DNA of 64,000 nucleotides from Pseudomonas sp. R4-35-07 (GTDB taxonomy: Bacteria > Pseudomonadota > Gammaproteobacteria > Pseudomonadales > Pseudomonadaceae), in assembly GCF_003852235.1 (NCBI RefSeq), contig NZ_CP027732.1:2914001-2978000 (forward strand), in the 5' to 3' direction. Both the position numbers and the translations under genes were made by a program. Positions 42,873 through 51,554 of this stretch are shown here, in pieces (within the stretch, counting starts at the first letter, position 1; each line of letters begins with the position of its first letter). The notes beneath the pieces are model-generated. The model made no database searches. It had not been told where the DNA came from and saw only the letters and a program-made list of their open reading frames with translations.

Positions 42873-42896
42873 TTATCCAATTGTCCCTGTAAATGT
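42873..42896 (+). promoter_or_regulatory. Possible third, weaker copy of the shared promoter element (before the ProV-type gene)
   Basis: TTATCCAATTGTCCC followed by TGTAAATGT matches the ends and the central ATTG-CCC-T of copies 1 and 2 if gaps are allowed (14 of 24 identities ungapped). It has the same orientation relative to the importer operon. It lies in the 365-bp divergent gap 42712-43076 between the LysR and importer genes. Confidence 0.35.
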
Positions 42897-42979
42897 AGTT
42901 GGAATTGACGGTGGGTTACTACTAAATTTGAAACATCCCTCTTTCCTAGGGGCCAAAAAATAATAAAAGGAAACCCGTC

Positions 42980-43084
42980 GTGAAACTCTCTATTCATTCC
43001 CGCTGCCGTTTAAAACTATTTTCGATCGTTTGCGCATCGCTTAAAGCGAATAGTGCTGAACACGAAGGGGCAAGGCATGACTGA
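42980..43084 (+). CDS. Possible 34-residue leader peptide overlapping the ProV-type gene
   Basis: A GTG-started frame (MKLSIHSRCRLKLFS at its start) is preceded by AAAAGGAAA at good spacing and ends with TGA at 43082-43084, 8 nt inside the ProV-type gene. Overlap of this type can couple translation. The sequence is basic and then hydrophobic, like a weak signal peptide, but nothing else supports it. It could equally be chance in an AT-rich leader. Confidence 0.3.
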   Translation: MKLSIHSRCRLKLFSIVCASLKANSAEHEGARHD

Positions 43085-44111
43085 TTCCGACGAAATCATT
43101 TCCGTCAAAAATGTCTATAAGGTATTCGGCACTCAACCGGACCTTGCAATGAAGTTGCTGGCTGATGGGGCCTCTAAAGAAGAGGTCTTTAAAAAAACCG
43201 GGCAAGCTATTGGCGTCTTTGATGCGAACTTCTCCGTCCGCCGCGGCGAGATCTTTGTCATCATGGGGCTGTCGGGCTCCGGCAAGTCAACCATGGTCCG
43301 CTTGTTCAACCGCTTGATTGAACCCACCAGTGGCTCAATCTTTCTGAATGGTAAGGAAATCACCGGTCTGGCGGATAAAGACCTTCTGCAAGTGCGCAGG
43401 AAAGACATGGGCATGGTCTTTCAATCCTTTGCGCTGATGCCGCACATGAGCGTCATCGACAACATCAGCTTTGGTTTGGAGATCAGCGGCGTCGCCGAGA
43501 AAGAACGCTACTGCCGCGCCATGGGCGCGCTGGCCCAGGTTGGGCTTGCTGGTCAGGAGTTCAGCTTTCCCCATCAACTTTCCGGCGGCATGCAACAGCG
43601 CGTCGGCCTCGCCCGTGCCCTGGCCAATGACCCGGCGATCCTGTTGATGGACGAGGCGTTTTCGGCCCTCGACCCGATGATTCGTAGCGAGATGCAGGGC
43701 GAATTGATTAAGCTTCAGGCCGAGCAGAACCGCACCATCATCTTCATTTCCCACGACATTGAAGAGGCCGTACGGATCGGCCACCGCATCGCAATCATGG
43801 AAGGCGGTCGGGTGGTGCAAATTGGTACACCGCGCGAGTTACTGTGCCACCCCATCAATAAATACGTGCGCGATTTCTTTAATGGATTCGACACCAGTCG
43901 AATCCTGAAAGCGGGCGATATCGCTCAACAGGACACCAGCATCACCTATGAGCCTGGTCGTCACACCCCCCTAAAAGCAGAAGCTTCGCTCAGAGAGATT
44001 CTGCATATCGTCGCGGCCTCCGCAACGCCTATGCCGGTGGTGGATGAAGTTGGCCTGTATAAGGGCTCGATTTCCCAAGGCCATCTTCTGAGCTGCCTGA
44101 ATAATAGTTAA
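43077..44111 (+). CDS. Glycine betaine/proline-type ABC importer ATPase (ProV-like)
   Basis: A 344-residue ATPase of the quaternary-amine importer family. It starts ISVKNVYKVFGTQPDLAMKLL, the ProV/OpuAA N terminus. Walker A is IMGLSGSGKSTMVRLFNRLIEP, signature LSGGMQQRVGLARAL, Walker B ILLMDEAFSALDPMIR, and the H-loop is IIFISHDIEEAVRIG. A C-terminal CBS-like remnant (LREILHIVAASATPMPVVDEVGLYKGSI) replaces the full tandem CBS region. AAGGGG precedes the ATG at 43077. It leads the operon with the ProW-type and ProX-type genes and supplies energy for uptake of a betaine-like solute. Confidence 0.93.
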   Translation: MTDSDEIISVKNVYKVFGTQPDLAMKLLADGASKEEVFKKTGQAIGVFDANFSVRRGEIFVIMGLSGSGKSTMVRLFNRLIEPTSGSIFLNGKEITGLADKDLLQVRRKDMGMVFQSFALMPHMSVIDNISFGLEISGVAEKERYCRAMGALAQVGLAGQEFSFPHQLSGGMQQRVGLARALANDPAILLMDEAFSALDPMIRSEMQGELIKLQAEQNRTIIFISHDIEEAVRIGHRIAIMEGGRVVQIGTPRELLCHPINKYVRDFFNGFDTSRILKAGDIAQQDTSITYEPGRHTPLKAEASLREILHIVAASATPMPVVDEVGLYKGSISQGHLLSCLNNS

Positions 44112-44157
44112 TTTGAATAATCAGAGCAGTCTCAAGTTCTGAGGGCGAGGAAGTATC

Positions 44158-45111
44158 ATGTCGGACTTTAATTATTTAGACCCGTTCCAAAGTTTCACTG
44201 TTCCATTGGGCGCTTGGGTTGAAGCGACGCTGACTTATCTGGTACATAACTTTCGGGAAGTCTTTCGCTCGATTCGATGGCCGGTTGACCAAGTGCTTGA
44301 TGGTGTTCAGTGGGGCCTGCTTTCCGTGCCCCCCACAGTATTCATTCTTATCGCCGGATTGATCAGTTGGCAGATCGGCGGTAAACGAATCGCAATTTTC
44401 AGTATCGCTACATTGACCGGACTAGGCTTGATCGGTGTATGGGCCGATGCCATGGTGACTCTCGCTTTGGTCCTGACTTCATTACTCTTCTGTGCGGTTA
44501 TTGGTATTCCCCTGGGCATCCTCTGTGCCCGCAGCGACCGAATGGAAGTGATCGTGCGTCCGGTGTTGGACGCGATGCAGACATTGCCCGCTTTCGTTTA
44601 CCTGGTGCCTGTGGTGATGTTGTTTGGCATCGGTAACGTTCCAGGCGTCATCGTGACGATTATTTTCTCGGTTGCGCCCTTGGTGCGCCTGACCAACTTG
44701 GGCATTCGCCAGGTACCCGCCGATAAGGTCGAAGCCGCACGTGCGTTTGGCTGCACCGCCACCCAGATGCTGTTGAAGGTCCAACTGCCCCTTGCGGCGC
44801 CGACCATGATGGCCGGATTGAACCAGACACTTATGCTTTCACTTTCGATGGTCGTCGTTGCTTCGATGATATCCGTTGGCGGGCTTGGGCTGATGGTATT
44901 GAGCGGCATCGGCCGCCTGGACATGGGGCTGGCCAGCGTCGGCGGTGCCGGCCTGGTACTCCTGGCTGTCTTCCTCGATCGTTTGACCCAAGCGATGGGT
45001 GAGCGCAGCAGTGATCTGGCAACCGGCCAGCGTTGGTACGAAACCGGGCCGGTTGGCCTAGTGATGAAATTCAAGAAGAAAAAGAACGTAGCACACCCAG
45101 TGACTAACTAA
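44158..45111 (+). CDS. Glycine betaine/proline-type ABC importer permease (ProW-like)
   Basis: A 317-residue inner-membrane permease. The amphipathic N terminus [20 protein letters not shown] is followed by membrane helices, including [14 protein letters not shown] and [53 protein letters not shown] is the ProW signature, and [30 protein letters not shown] is the EAA loop. GAGGAA precedes the ATG. It lies 46 bp after the ATPase gene and 41 bp before the binding-protein gene. Confidence 0.94.
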   Translation: MSDFNYLDPFQSFTVPLGAWVEATLTYLVHNFREVFRSIRWPVDQVLDGVQWGLLSVPPTVFILIAGLISWQIGGKRIAIFSIATLTGLGLIGVWADAMVTLALVLTSLLFCAVIGIPLGILCARSDRMEVIVRPVLDAMQTLPAFVYLVPVVMLFGIGNVPGVIVTIIFSVAPLVRLTNLGIRQVPADKVEAARAFGCTATQMLLKVQLPLAAPTMMAGLNQTLMLSLSMVVVASMISVGGLGLMVLSGIGRLDMGLASVGGAGLVLLAVFLDRLTQAMGERSSDLATGQRWYETGPVGLVMKFKKKKNVAHPVTN

Positions 45112-45152
45112 GCACACCTGCTCACCTACTATAAATTCAAGCGTGGTGAAAT

Positions 45153-46178
45153 ATGAAACTTGCAAATCTCAAGCAAACCGTCGTCGCGACGCTGATGGCG
45201 TCCATGTTGGGTGCAACTGCATGTTCGGCAGCGTATGCCGCTGATGCAAACAAACCGGGTGACGGTGTTTCCATCACGCCTATTTTCCCGACTATCGCTG
45301 AAGAGCGCTTTCGCGGTGAGGTGGCGATTGCAGGCTTGAAAGACCTTGGCTATGACGTGAAGGCCCCGAAGGAAGTTGATTATCCCGCGATGTTCCTGGC
45401 GCTCTCCTATGGCGATGCGGATTTCACCGTGCATGAGTGGGAGAACCTGCACGCTGCCTTTTATAAGAAAGGCGGCGGCGACGACACCATGGTGAAAGTT
45501 GGCCAGGTCATGAAGGGCGTGCTGCAGGGCTACATGATCGACAAGAAAACGGCCGACGCATACAACATCAAGGATCTCTCGGATTTGAAGAAGCCGGAGA
45601 TCGCCAAGCTGTTCGACGCCAATGGCGATGGCAAGGCAGACATGACAGGCTGCAACCCCGGTTGGGGCTGCGAAGTGATGGTTGAATACCACATGAAAGC
45701 CTATGGCCTGAGCCCAACCGTCGTGGACAACCGGGGTTCTTACTTCGCGCTGATGGCAGACACTATCGCCAGGTTCCAGCAGGGCAAACCCGTGTTGTAT
45801 TTCACCTGGGTGCCGCAATGGATCTCCAGCGTGCTGGTGGAAGGGCGCGACGTTGTATGGCTGCCGGTTCCGTTCACCTCGTTGCCTGATGGCAAAGACA
45901 GTAAAGACACCTTTTATCAGGGCAAAAATCTCGGTTTCCCGGTGGATACCGTTAACGCTGTGATGAACAAAGAGTTTGCCGAGAAGAACCCGGTGGCTCG
46001 CAAGTTTCTGTCGGAAGTCAGTATCACCACGGACGACGAAAGTGCCCAGAACCTGCGCATGCAAAAGGGTGAGAAATCACTCGCTGACATCAAGCGCCAT
46101 GCGGCCGAATGGATCAAGGCTCACCAGGCGCAATACGATGGTTGGTTGAGTGACGCGCGCGCCGCAGCCAAGCAATAG
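45153..46178 (+). CDS. Glycine betaine/proline-type periplasmic binding protein (ProX-like)
   Basis: A 341-residue periplasmic protein with signal peptide LMASMLGATACSAAYAAD. It has the ProX layout: GVSITPIFPTIAEERF, DYPAMFLALSYGDADFTVHEWENLH, DMTGCNPGWGCEVMVEYHM, NRGSYFALMADTIARFQQGKPVLYFTWVPQWI. The Trp residues in HEWEN, GWG and TWVPQW are placed as in the aromatic cage that binds quaternary ammonium groups. That fits import of a betaine. The ribosome site is weak. A hairpin at 46199-46218 follows the stop. Confidence 0.94.
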   Translation: MKLANLKQTVVATLMASMLGATACSAAYAADANKPGDGVSITPIFPTIAEERFRGEVAIAGLKDLGYDVKAPKEVDYPAMFLALSYGDADFTVHEWENLHAAFYKKGGGDDTMVKVGQVMKGVLQGYMIDKKTADAYNIKDLSDLKKPEIAKLFDANGDGKADMTGCNPGWGCEVMVEYHMKAYGLSPTVVDNRGSYFALMADTIARFQQGKPVLYFTWVPQWISSVLVEGRDVVWLPVPFTSLPDGKDSKDTFYQGKNLGFPVDTVNAVMNKEFAEKNPVARKFLSEVSITTDDESAQNLRMQKGEKSLADIKRHAAEWIKAHQAQYDGWLSDARAAAKQ

Positions 46179-46198
46179 AAAACAGCAAGGAAAGTGCT

Positions 46199-46218
46199 GC
46201 CAGCTCGATTGAGCTGGC
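46199..46218 (+). terminator. Hairpin after the ProX-type gene
   Basis: GCCAGCTC-GATT-GAGCTGGC is a perfect 8-bp stem 20 bp after the stop codon. No T-run follows, so it may be only a 3'-end protecting stem or a weak terminator. Confidence 0.45.
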
Positions 46219-46276
46219 CGTACGCGGGACCGGCTGCGTTTGTTTTACGTAATAAAGTGATCAGGTGGCGAAGATA

Positions 46277-47347
46277 ATGGATACCTTCCAAAGCTCGTTG
46301 AAGTTCCAGAATATTGGGTTTCGGCAAACTACCGACTCGGTCGGTCATGAAAAAGTTGTACGGGTGGCATTCATTTTGCTCGACCACTTTTCATTAACCG
46401 CACTCTCAACAGCGATGGACGCGCTGGCGACCGGCAATCTGATCAACAGTAATACCGTCTACAAAGTATCGACGTATTCGCTCTTGGGCGGACTGGTTGA
46501 AAGTGATATCGGCATACCGTTGTCCTCGGAACGTTTGAACGTTGAAAAAATCAATCACGATGCACTTGTGGTTATCGGTGGCCAGCGGGTAAGGCTGTCC
46601 AGCAACCCCACCATTCGCCGCGCATTGAAAAAGGCGGCAGGGGGAAGGGGCATCGTCGCTGGTGTATGGAATGCTGCGTTTTACCTGGCCGATGCGGGCT
46701 TGCTCGATGACCAGGATTGCGCCTGTCATGCCGATAGTTGTGCGTTGATAAACGAGTATTACCCCCAAGTGAAAACGGGGGAGTCCGAATACACCTTTAC
46801 CCAGCGGCGCGCGACGTGCGCTGGTGCTTCATCCGCGCTGGATATGATCCTGGCAATCATGCAGGACCTCAGCTCACTGCGCGATGCTGATCTGGTGGAT
46901 GAAATCAAACGTGTACATCAACCCAAAAAGCCTCAATTCAATACTGTAACCCTAGGTGCTGTCAGCTTGGTTAAACCGGTACCTCGCCCTCTGAACGTTG
47001 CGGTCTCCCTGATGGAAAACCACATTGAAGAACCCATGGAAATCGATGAAATCGCCAGCCACGTGGGGGTTTCGCGTAGACAGCTTGAGCGCAGATTTGC
47101 GCGCTATTTAAACGCGGCGCCCAACCGCTATTACCTGGAACTGCGACTTACCCGCGCCCGCCAACTGATTATTCAAAGTAATCGCTCGTTGACGGACGTG
47201 GCACTCGCTACCGGTTTTGTCAGCTATCCGCACTTTTATAAGCGCTTCAAGGATTTGTTCGGCCTGCCGCCCATGACGTTCCGGGATAACTACTATTCCA
47301 GCGACTTTAGCAATTCGGAACGCTATGCAATTGCGGCAGGTTTTTGA
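46277..47347 (+). CDS. GlxA-type AraC-family transcriptional regulator
   Basis: A 356-residue regulator. The N-terminal half is a DJ-1/PfpI-like sensor domain (VVRVAFILLDHFSLTALSTAMDAL; ALVVIGGQRVRLSS; GRGIVAGVWNAAFYLADAGLLD). The C-terminal 100 residues are an AraC double HTH (DEIASHVGVSRRQLERRFARYL; SLTDVALATGFVSYPHFYKRFKDLFG). I chose the ATG at 46277 because AGGTGG lies 9 nt upstream; a GTG 12 bp earlier lacks a site. Pseudomonas regulators of glycine betaine, carnitine and sarcosine use (GbdR, CdhR, SouR) have this architecture, in line with the ProVWX-type operon before it and the FAD oxidoreductase gene after it. Confidence 0.91.
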   Translation: MDTFQSSLKFQNIGFRQTTDSVGHEKVVRVAFILLDHFSLTALSTAMDALATGNLINSNTVYKVSTYSLLGGLVESDIGIPLSSERLNVEKINHDALVVIGGQRVRLSSNPTIRRALKKAAGGRGIVAGVWNAAFYLADAGLLDDQDCACHADSCALINEYYPQVKTGESEYTFTQRRATCAGASSALDMILAIMQDLSSLRDADLVDEIKRVHQPKKPQFNTVTLGAVSLVKPVPRPLNVAVSLMENHIEEPMEIDEIASHVGVSRRQLERRFARYLNAAPNRYYLELRLTRARQLIIQSNRSLTDVALATGFVSYPHFYKRFKDLFGLPPMTFRDNYYSSDFSNSERYAIAAGF

Positions 47348-47453
47348 AACGCGTTTTGCCGCTGTGTCGTCGGTTAGTTACTCAGTTTATTGCGTCCTGC
47401 GCATTGTGTTGTGTTGGACCCGGTAATGCATTCAACTTTACGGTCCTACTATT

Positions 47454-48770
47454 ATGAAAGTTACCTCGTTACCCGCCGACGATAATAGCTGTGGCTGGTT
47501 TCATTTAAGCCGCCCGCGTAAGCCTAAGCCCGCCCACCAGGGACACAGTACTGCCCGTTGGGTGATTGTTGGTGCGGGCTTTACCGGGCTGGCGGCAGCC
47601 CGGCAACTGGCGATGAGTTTTCCGAATGACGAGATCGTACTGGTTGAGGCTCAGGAGGTTGGTCTCGGGCCCTCCGGCAGGAATGCCGGGTTCGCTATCG
47701 ATCTGCCCCATGATATTGGGGCAGAGGATTACATCGGCGACATCACCCTTGCCAGGACCAGCCTGAAGCTCAATCTGGCGGGGCAATCCATTCTGCGCGA
47801 CTTGGTCGATCAACATGGCATCGACTGTCAGATGAAGGCCTGCGGCAAGTATCAGGCGGCCGTGGAGGACCGCGGCATCGCGGTACTCGAAGCCTATCGG
47901 CGTGGGCTGGATAAGTTGGATCAGCCTTATCAAATGATTGAGCAAGATGAGCTGCCTCATCACCTGGGTACGCACTTCTACCGCAAAGCTTTATATACGC
48001 CAGGTGCCGTTCTGCTTCAGCCATCGGCACTGGTCAAGGGGCTCGCTGACCATCTGCCAGCCAACGTGACCTTGTATGAGCGTACGCCGATTCTCGAAGT
48101 TGAGTACGGTGCGAAAACCGTACTGAAACATGCCAATGGAAGTATCACCGCCGACAAGCTGATCCTCGCGAACAACTCATTTGGCATGCGCTTTGGTTTC
48201 CTCAGGGGCCGGATGCTACCCATCTATACCTACGGCAGTATTACGCGGCAATTGACGCCAGAAGAGCAGGCACAACTCGGTGGAAAACCGTATTGGGGCG
48301 CGATCCCAGCTGATCCATTTGGGACCACCGTCAGGCGTACACCGGATAACCGCTTACTGATCAGAAACAGTTTTAGCTTTAATCCCGACGGCCGCAGCGA
48401 CAGTCGATATAACGAGCGATTCATACGCCGTCATAAAGCCTCGTTTGATAAACGCTTTCCCATGTTGCCCAACGTCAATTTCGAATACACCTGGGGCGGT
48501 GCATTGGCCATGACTCGAAACCACAACGGTTTCTTTGGTGAGTTGGCCCCCAACGTTTATGGGGCGTTGGGTTGCAATGGCCTAGGCGTGACCCGCGGCA
48601 CAGTGACAGGGCAACTGCTTGCCGAGTGGCTCGCGGGCCAACGTGATGAACGGATCGACTTTCTATTGAACGCACCCGGGCCGAACAGTAACCCGCCGCA
48701 GCCGTTTCTCTCGTTGGGTGTCAACGCAAATCTTAAATGGGGGCAGTACCGCGCCGGTCGAGAAAGCTGA
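47454..48770 (+). CDS. DAO-family FAD-dependent amine oxidoreductase (PuuB-like)
   Basis: A 438-residue flavoenzyme. The FAD loop is WVIVGAGFTGLAAARQLA (about residues 36-53), followed by LGPSGRNAGFAIDLPHDIG, the segment seen in gamma-glutamylputrescine oxidase and related amine oxidases, and ending with YGALGCNGLGVTRGTVTGQLLAEWL. It should oxidise a secondary or primary amine to an aldehyde or imine. The lyase and aldehyde dehydrogenase genes downstream fit that chemistry. The 106-bp gap upstream follows the GlxA gene. Its TGA is followed without a gap, in the same frame, by the C-terminal remnant of an MFS transporter, so its 3' boundary may have been affected by a deletion, though the protein end looks normal. 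Confidence 0.88.
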   Translation: MKVTSLPADDNSCGWFHLSRPRKPKPAHQGHSTARWVIVGAGFTGLAAARQLAMSFPNDEIVLVEAQEVGLGPSGRNAGFAIDLPHDIGAEDYIGDITLARTSLKLNLAGQSILRDLVDQHGIDCQMKACGKYQAAVEDRGIAVLEAYRRGLDKLDQPYQMIEQDELPHHLGTHFYRKALYTPGAVLLQPSALVKGLADHLPANVTLYERTPILEVEYGAKTVLKHANGSITADKLILANNSFGMRFGFLRGRMLPIYTYGSITRQLTPEEQAQLGGKPYWGAIPADPFGTTVRRTPDNRLLIRNSFSFNPDGRSDSRYNERFIRRHKASFDKRFPMLPNVNFEYTWGGALAMTRNHNGFFGELAPNVYGALGCNGLGVTRGTVTGQLLAEWLAGQRDERIDFLLNAPGPNSNPPQPFLSLGVNANLKWGQYRAGRES

Positions 48771-49013
48771 GTTTATCTCAATGAACTGTTTCCCACAGAA
48801 ATTCGCGCATTTGCGGTCGGCGTAGGCACGTCGCTCTCACGCATCGGCGCCGCCGCGGGCACTTACTTGGTGCCGATTTCATTGAGCAAGTTAGGGATCG
48901 CCGAAACCATGTATGTCGCCGCCGCCATTTCGTTGGTGGGGCTGGTGTTGTCTTGGGTGCTGGCGCCTGAAACGCGGTCACTCAACCTGCAACAAGCCGC
49001 CTCGTTGAATTAG
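48771..49013 (+). pseudogene. C-terminal remnant of an MFS transporter
   Basis: Directly after the TGA of the FAD gene the same frame continues VYLNELFPTEIRAFAVGVG, then TSLSRIGAAAGTYLVPISL and a final helix AAAISLVGLVLSWVLAPETRS, to TAG at 49011-49013. ELFPTEIRA and LAPETR are conserved C-terminal motifs of the metabolite:H+ symporter branch of the MFS. About 80 residues of the usual 430 remain and there is no start signal. The rest was lost by deletion, taking the transporter out of the catabolic gene set. Confidence 0.85.
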
Positions 49014-49054
49014 CAACCCCTGGATCAACCCTTGGAATTACTGGAGAAAACAGC

Positions 49055-49957
49055 ATGAACTTTGACGGCATTTTTACCCCCGCGATAACTCCGCTCTCTT
49101 CGGATGGTCAAGTTGATTACTCGGCCTTTGATGAAGTGCTTGAATACCTGGTCGAGTCCAGGGTTCACGGCATCATTATCGGCGGCTCCACGGGCGAGTA
49201 TTACGCTCATACGCCTGCTGAGCGTCTGGCGGTGGCTGAACGTGCGAAGAGTGTCCTGCAAGGTCGTCTGCCGCTGGTTGTCGGCACCGGCGGGATCAGA
49301 ACCGAGGATTCGGTGTATTTCGCTGAGCAAGCGAAAGCGATCAAGGCAGATGCGATCCTGGTGGGTTCGCCGCCTTATGCCTTGCCCACCCAAAAAGAAA
49401 TCGCCGCCCATGTGCTGGCGGTAGACAAGGCAGCAGGCCTGCCCATCATGCTCTACAACTACCCGGCGCGTATGGGGGTGGCCATGGGGGATGAGTTCTT
49501 CGAAGCGATTGCGCAGTGCAAGAACATTGAAGCGATCAAAGAAAGCTCCGGGGAAATGAATCGCCTGCATCGCCTGGCCTGCGCCCATCCTTCGATCCAG
49601 ATCTCGTGCGGTTGGGATGATCAAGCCCTGGAGTTCTTCGCCTGGGGCGCTCGCAGCTGGGTATGCGCCAGCTCTAATTTCATTCCTCGCGAACACGTTG
49701 CGCTGTATGAGGCCTGCGTGATTGAAAAGAACTTCGATAAAGGCCGTCGCATCATGTCGGCCCTGCTGCCGTTGATGGACTTTCTTGAAGGCGGCAAGTT
49801 TGTGCAATCGATCAAACATGGCAGTGAGCTGATTGGCTTGCGTGCCGGTGGTGTCCGCGCGCCATTGCAAGCGTTGGAAGAATCCGAGAAGCAGGCGCTG
49901 AAGGCGGTGATCCAAACGCTTAAACAAAACGTTGCACACATTGTGGGAGGTGCTTGA
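49055..49957 (+). CDS. Dihydrodipicolinate-synthase-family lyase/aldolase
   Basis: A 300-residue TIM-barrel enzyme using a Schiff-base lysine. FTPAITPL is the first strand, GGSTGEYYAHTPAER the family signature, IMLYNYPARMG holds the catalytic Tyr, and IEAIKESSGEMNRL the Schiff-base Lys. The second DHDPS signature VVGTGGIRTEDSVYFAEQAKAIKADAIL is also present. GGAG lies 9 nt before the ATG. The family includes pyruvate aldolases and the hydroxyproline-pathway deaminase that forms alpha-ketoglutarate semialdehyde. Coupling to the next gene, an aldehyde dehydrogenase (1 bp gap), suggests it makes the aldehyde that enzyme oxidises. Confidence 0.9.
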   Translation: MNFDGIFTPAITPLSSDGQVDYSAFDEVLEYLVESRVHGIIIGGSTGEYYAHTPAERLAVAERAKSVLQGRLPLVVGTGGIRTEDSVYFAEQAKAIKADAILVGSPPYALPTQKEIAAHVLAVDKAAGLPIMLYNYPARMGVAMGDEFFEAIAQCKNIEAIKESSGEMNRLHRLACAHPSIQISCGWDDQALEFFAWGARSWVCASSNFIPREHVALYEACVIEKNFDKGRRIMSALLPLMDFLEGGKFVQSIKHGSELIGLRAGGVRAPLQALEESEKQALKAVIQTLKQNVAHIVGGA

Positions 49958-49958
49958 A

Positions 49959-51449
49959 ATGGCCGATTTGCTGAGTAAAGAAGCCTACCGCGAACTGGCC
50001 GGCAAGCTTGAGTTTCGCACTCAGGCGTTCATTGACGGCCAGTTTTGCAGCGCGAAATCAGGCCGTACGTTCACCACCACCAACCCGGCCACCGGTGACG
50101 TACTGGCCGAGATTTCGGCCTGTGATGCCGAGGACGTAGACGTGGCGGTGGCGGCAGCCAAGGCAGCGTTTGAAGATGCACGCTGGCAGGGTCTTTCACC
50201 TGCTGTACGTAAAAGCGTGCTACTGCGTTTTGCCCAGTTGTTGGAAGACAACTCGCACGAACTGGCGGTACTTGAAAGCCTGGACAGCGGCAAACCCATC
50301 CGCGAGTGCCAGAACGTTGATGTACCAGAGACAATCCACACGCTGCGTTGGCACGCCGAACTGATCGACAAAATCTACGACGCTACCGCGCCGGTGGGTT
50401 CGGGCGCTGTGACTATGGTGGTACGCGAGCCCATCGGCGTAGTGGGCCTGGTGCTGCCGTGGAATTTTCCGCTGCTGATGCTCGCCTGGAAAATCGGTCC
50501 GTCGTTGGCCGCAGGTTGCTCGATCGTGGTCAAGCCAGCAAAGGAAACCTCGCTGAGCGCGCTGCGTGTCGCTGAGCTGGCGTATCAGGCTGGTGTTCCC
50601 GCCGGTGTGTTCAATGTGGTGCCTGGTGGCGGCAAGGAGGCAGGTGAACCGTTGGGCCGGCATGGTGACGTGGCCATGGTCAGCTTTACCGGCTCGACCG
50701 ATACGGGCCGGATTTTCCTAAAGTACTCCAGTGAATCCAACCTCAAGCGCATCGTGCTGGAATGTGGCGGCAAAAACCCAGCGGTGGTGATGAATGATGC
50801 CGAGGATATTGACCAAGTCGCGCAGCATGTGGTGAACGGTGCCTTTTGGAACATGGGCGAAAACTGCTCGGCGTCTTCGCGCCTGCTCGTTCATACCGAT
50901 ATCAAGGAAGCGTTGCTTGAGCGTATTCAGGTGCACCTCAAAGACTGGAAAATGGGCGACCCACTTGACCCGGACAACCGCTTGGGCTCAATGGTCAGCA
51001 AAGCGCATTTTGAGAAAGTGCGGTCCTACATCGAGCATGCCAAGGACGAAAAGCTGACTGTTCTGGCGGGCGGCAATACTGTTGACAATATCTTCGTAGA
51101 GCCGACCATCCTGGACGGAGTAGGGCGTAGCAGTCGCCTGTTCCAAGAGGAAATTTTCGGCCCTGTGCTAAGTGTCACCACCTTCAATACCCTTGATGAA
51201 GCCATCAAGCTGGCCAACGATACGGCCTATGGTTTGGCAGCGTCGGCGTATACCGGCAACCTGCGTAATGCGCTGAAGCTCTCACGCGGCATCCGCGCCG
51301 GCATTGTGACCGTCAACTGTTTTGGAGAGGGGGATGCGTCTACACCCTTCGGTGGTTACAAGGAGTCGGGGTTCGGTGGGCGGGACAAATCCATCTGGGC
51401 GCACGACCAATACACCGAGATAAAAACCATCTGGATCGACGCCTCCTGA
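49959..51449 (+). CDS. NAD(P)-dependent aldehyde dehydrogenase (PuuC-like)
   Basis: A 496-residue dehydrogenase. The cofactor-binding region is VVGLVLPWNFPLLMLAWKIGPSLAAG and VSFTGSTDTGR; the general base Glu is in IVLECGGKNPAVV; the catalytic Cys is in NMGENCSASSRLLV; the C terminus has PFGGYKESGFGGRD. The ATG at 49959 has GGGAGG 8 nt upstream and lies 1 bp after the lyase stop; an earlier in-frame ATG inside the lyase gene is less likely. It closes the amine-oxidation set: FAD oxidoreductase, lyase, aldehyde dehydrogenase. A GC-rich hairpin follows. Confidence 0.92.
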   Translation: MADLLSKEAYRELAGKLEFRTQAFIDGQFCSAKSGRTFTTTNPATGDVLAEISACDAEDVDVAVAAAKAAFEDARWQGLSPAVRKSVLLRFAQLLEDNSHELAVLESLDSGKPIRECQNVDVPETIHTLRWHAELIDKIYDATAPVGSGAVTMVVREPIGVVGLVLPWNFPLLMLAWKIGPSLAAGCSIVVKPAKETSLSALRVAELAYQAGVPAGVFNVVPGGGKEAGEPLGRHGDVAMVSFTGSTDTGRIFLKYSSESNLKRIVLECGGKNPAVVMNDAEDIDQVAQHVVNGAFWNMGENCSASSRLLVHTDIKEALLERIQVHLKDWKMGDPLDPDNRLGSMVSKAHFEKVRSYIEHAKDEKLTVLAGGNTVDNIFVEPTILDGVGRSSRLFQEEIFGPVLSVTTFNTLDEAIKLANDTAYGLAASAYTGNLRNALKLSRGIRAGIVTVNCFGEGDASTPFGGYKESGFGGRDKSIWAHDQYTEIKTIWIDAS

Positions 51450-51477
51450 GTGCTGCAGAGGGCGTGACGGCCTTATC

Positions 51478-51499
51478 GCCCCAGTCGCGGGACTGGGGC
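51478..51499 (+). terminator. GC-rich hairpin after the aldehyde dehydrogenase gene
   Basis: GCCCCAGTC-GCGG-GACTGGGGC is a perfect 9-bp stem 28 bp past the stop. A T-run is missing (AATTCC follows), so it is a likely but not canonical transcription end. Confidence 0.5.
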
Positions 51500-51554
51500 A
51501 ATTCCGAGGCTGTAAAGGGGTGGGGCGAGCTGGGAAGCAACCGACGGAGTTGTC

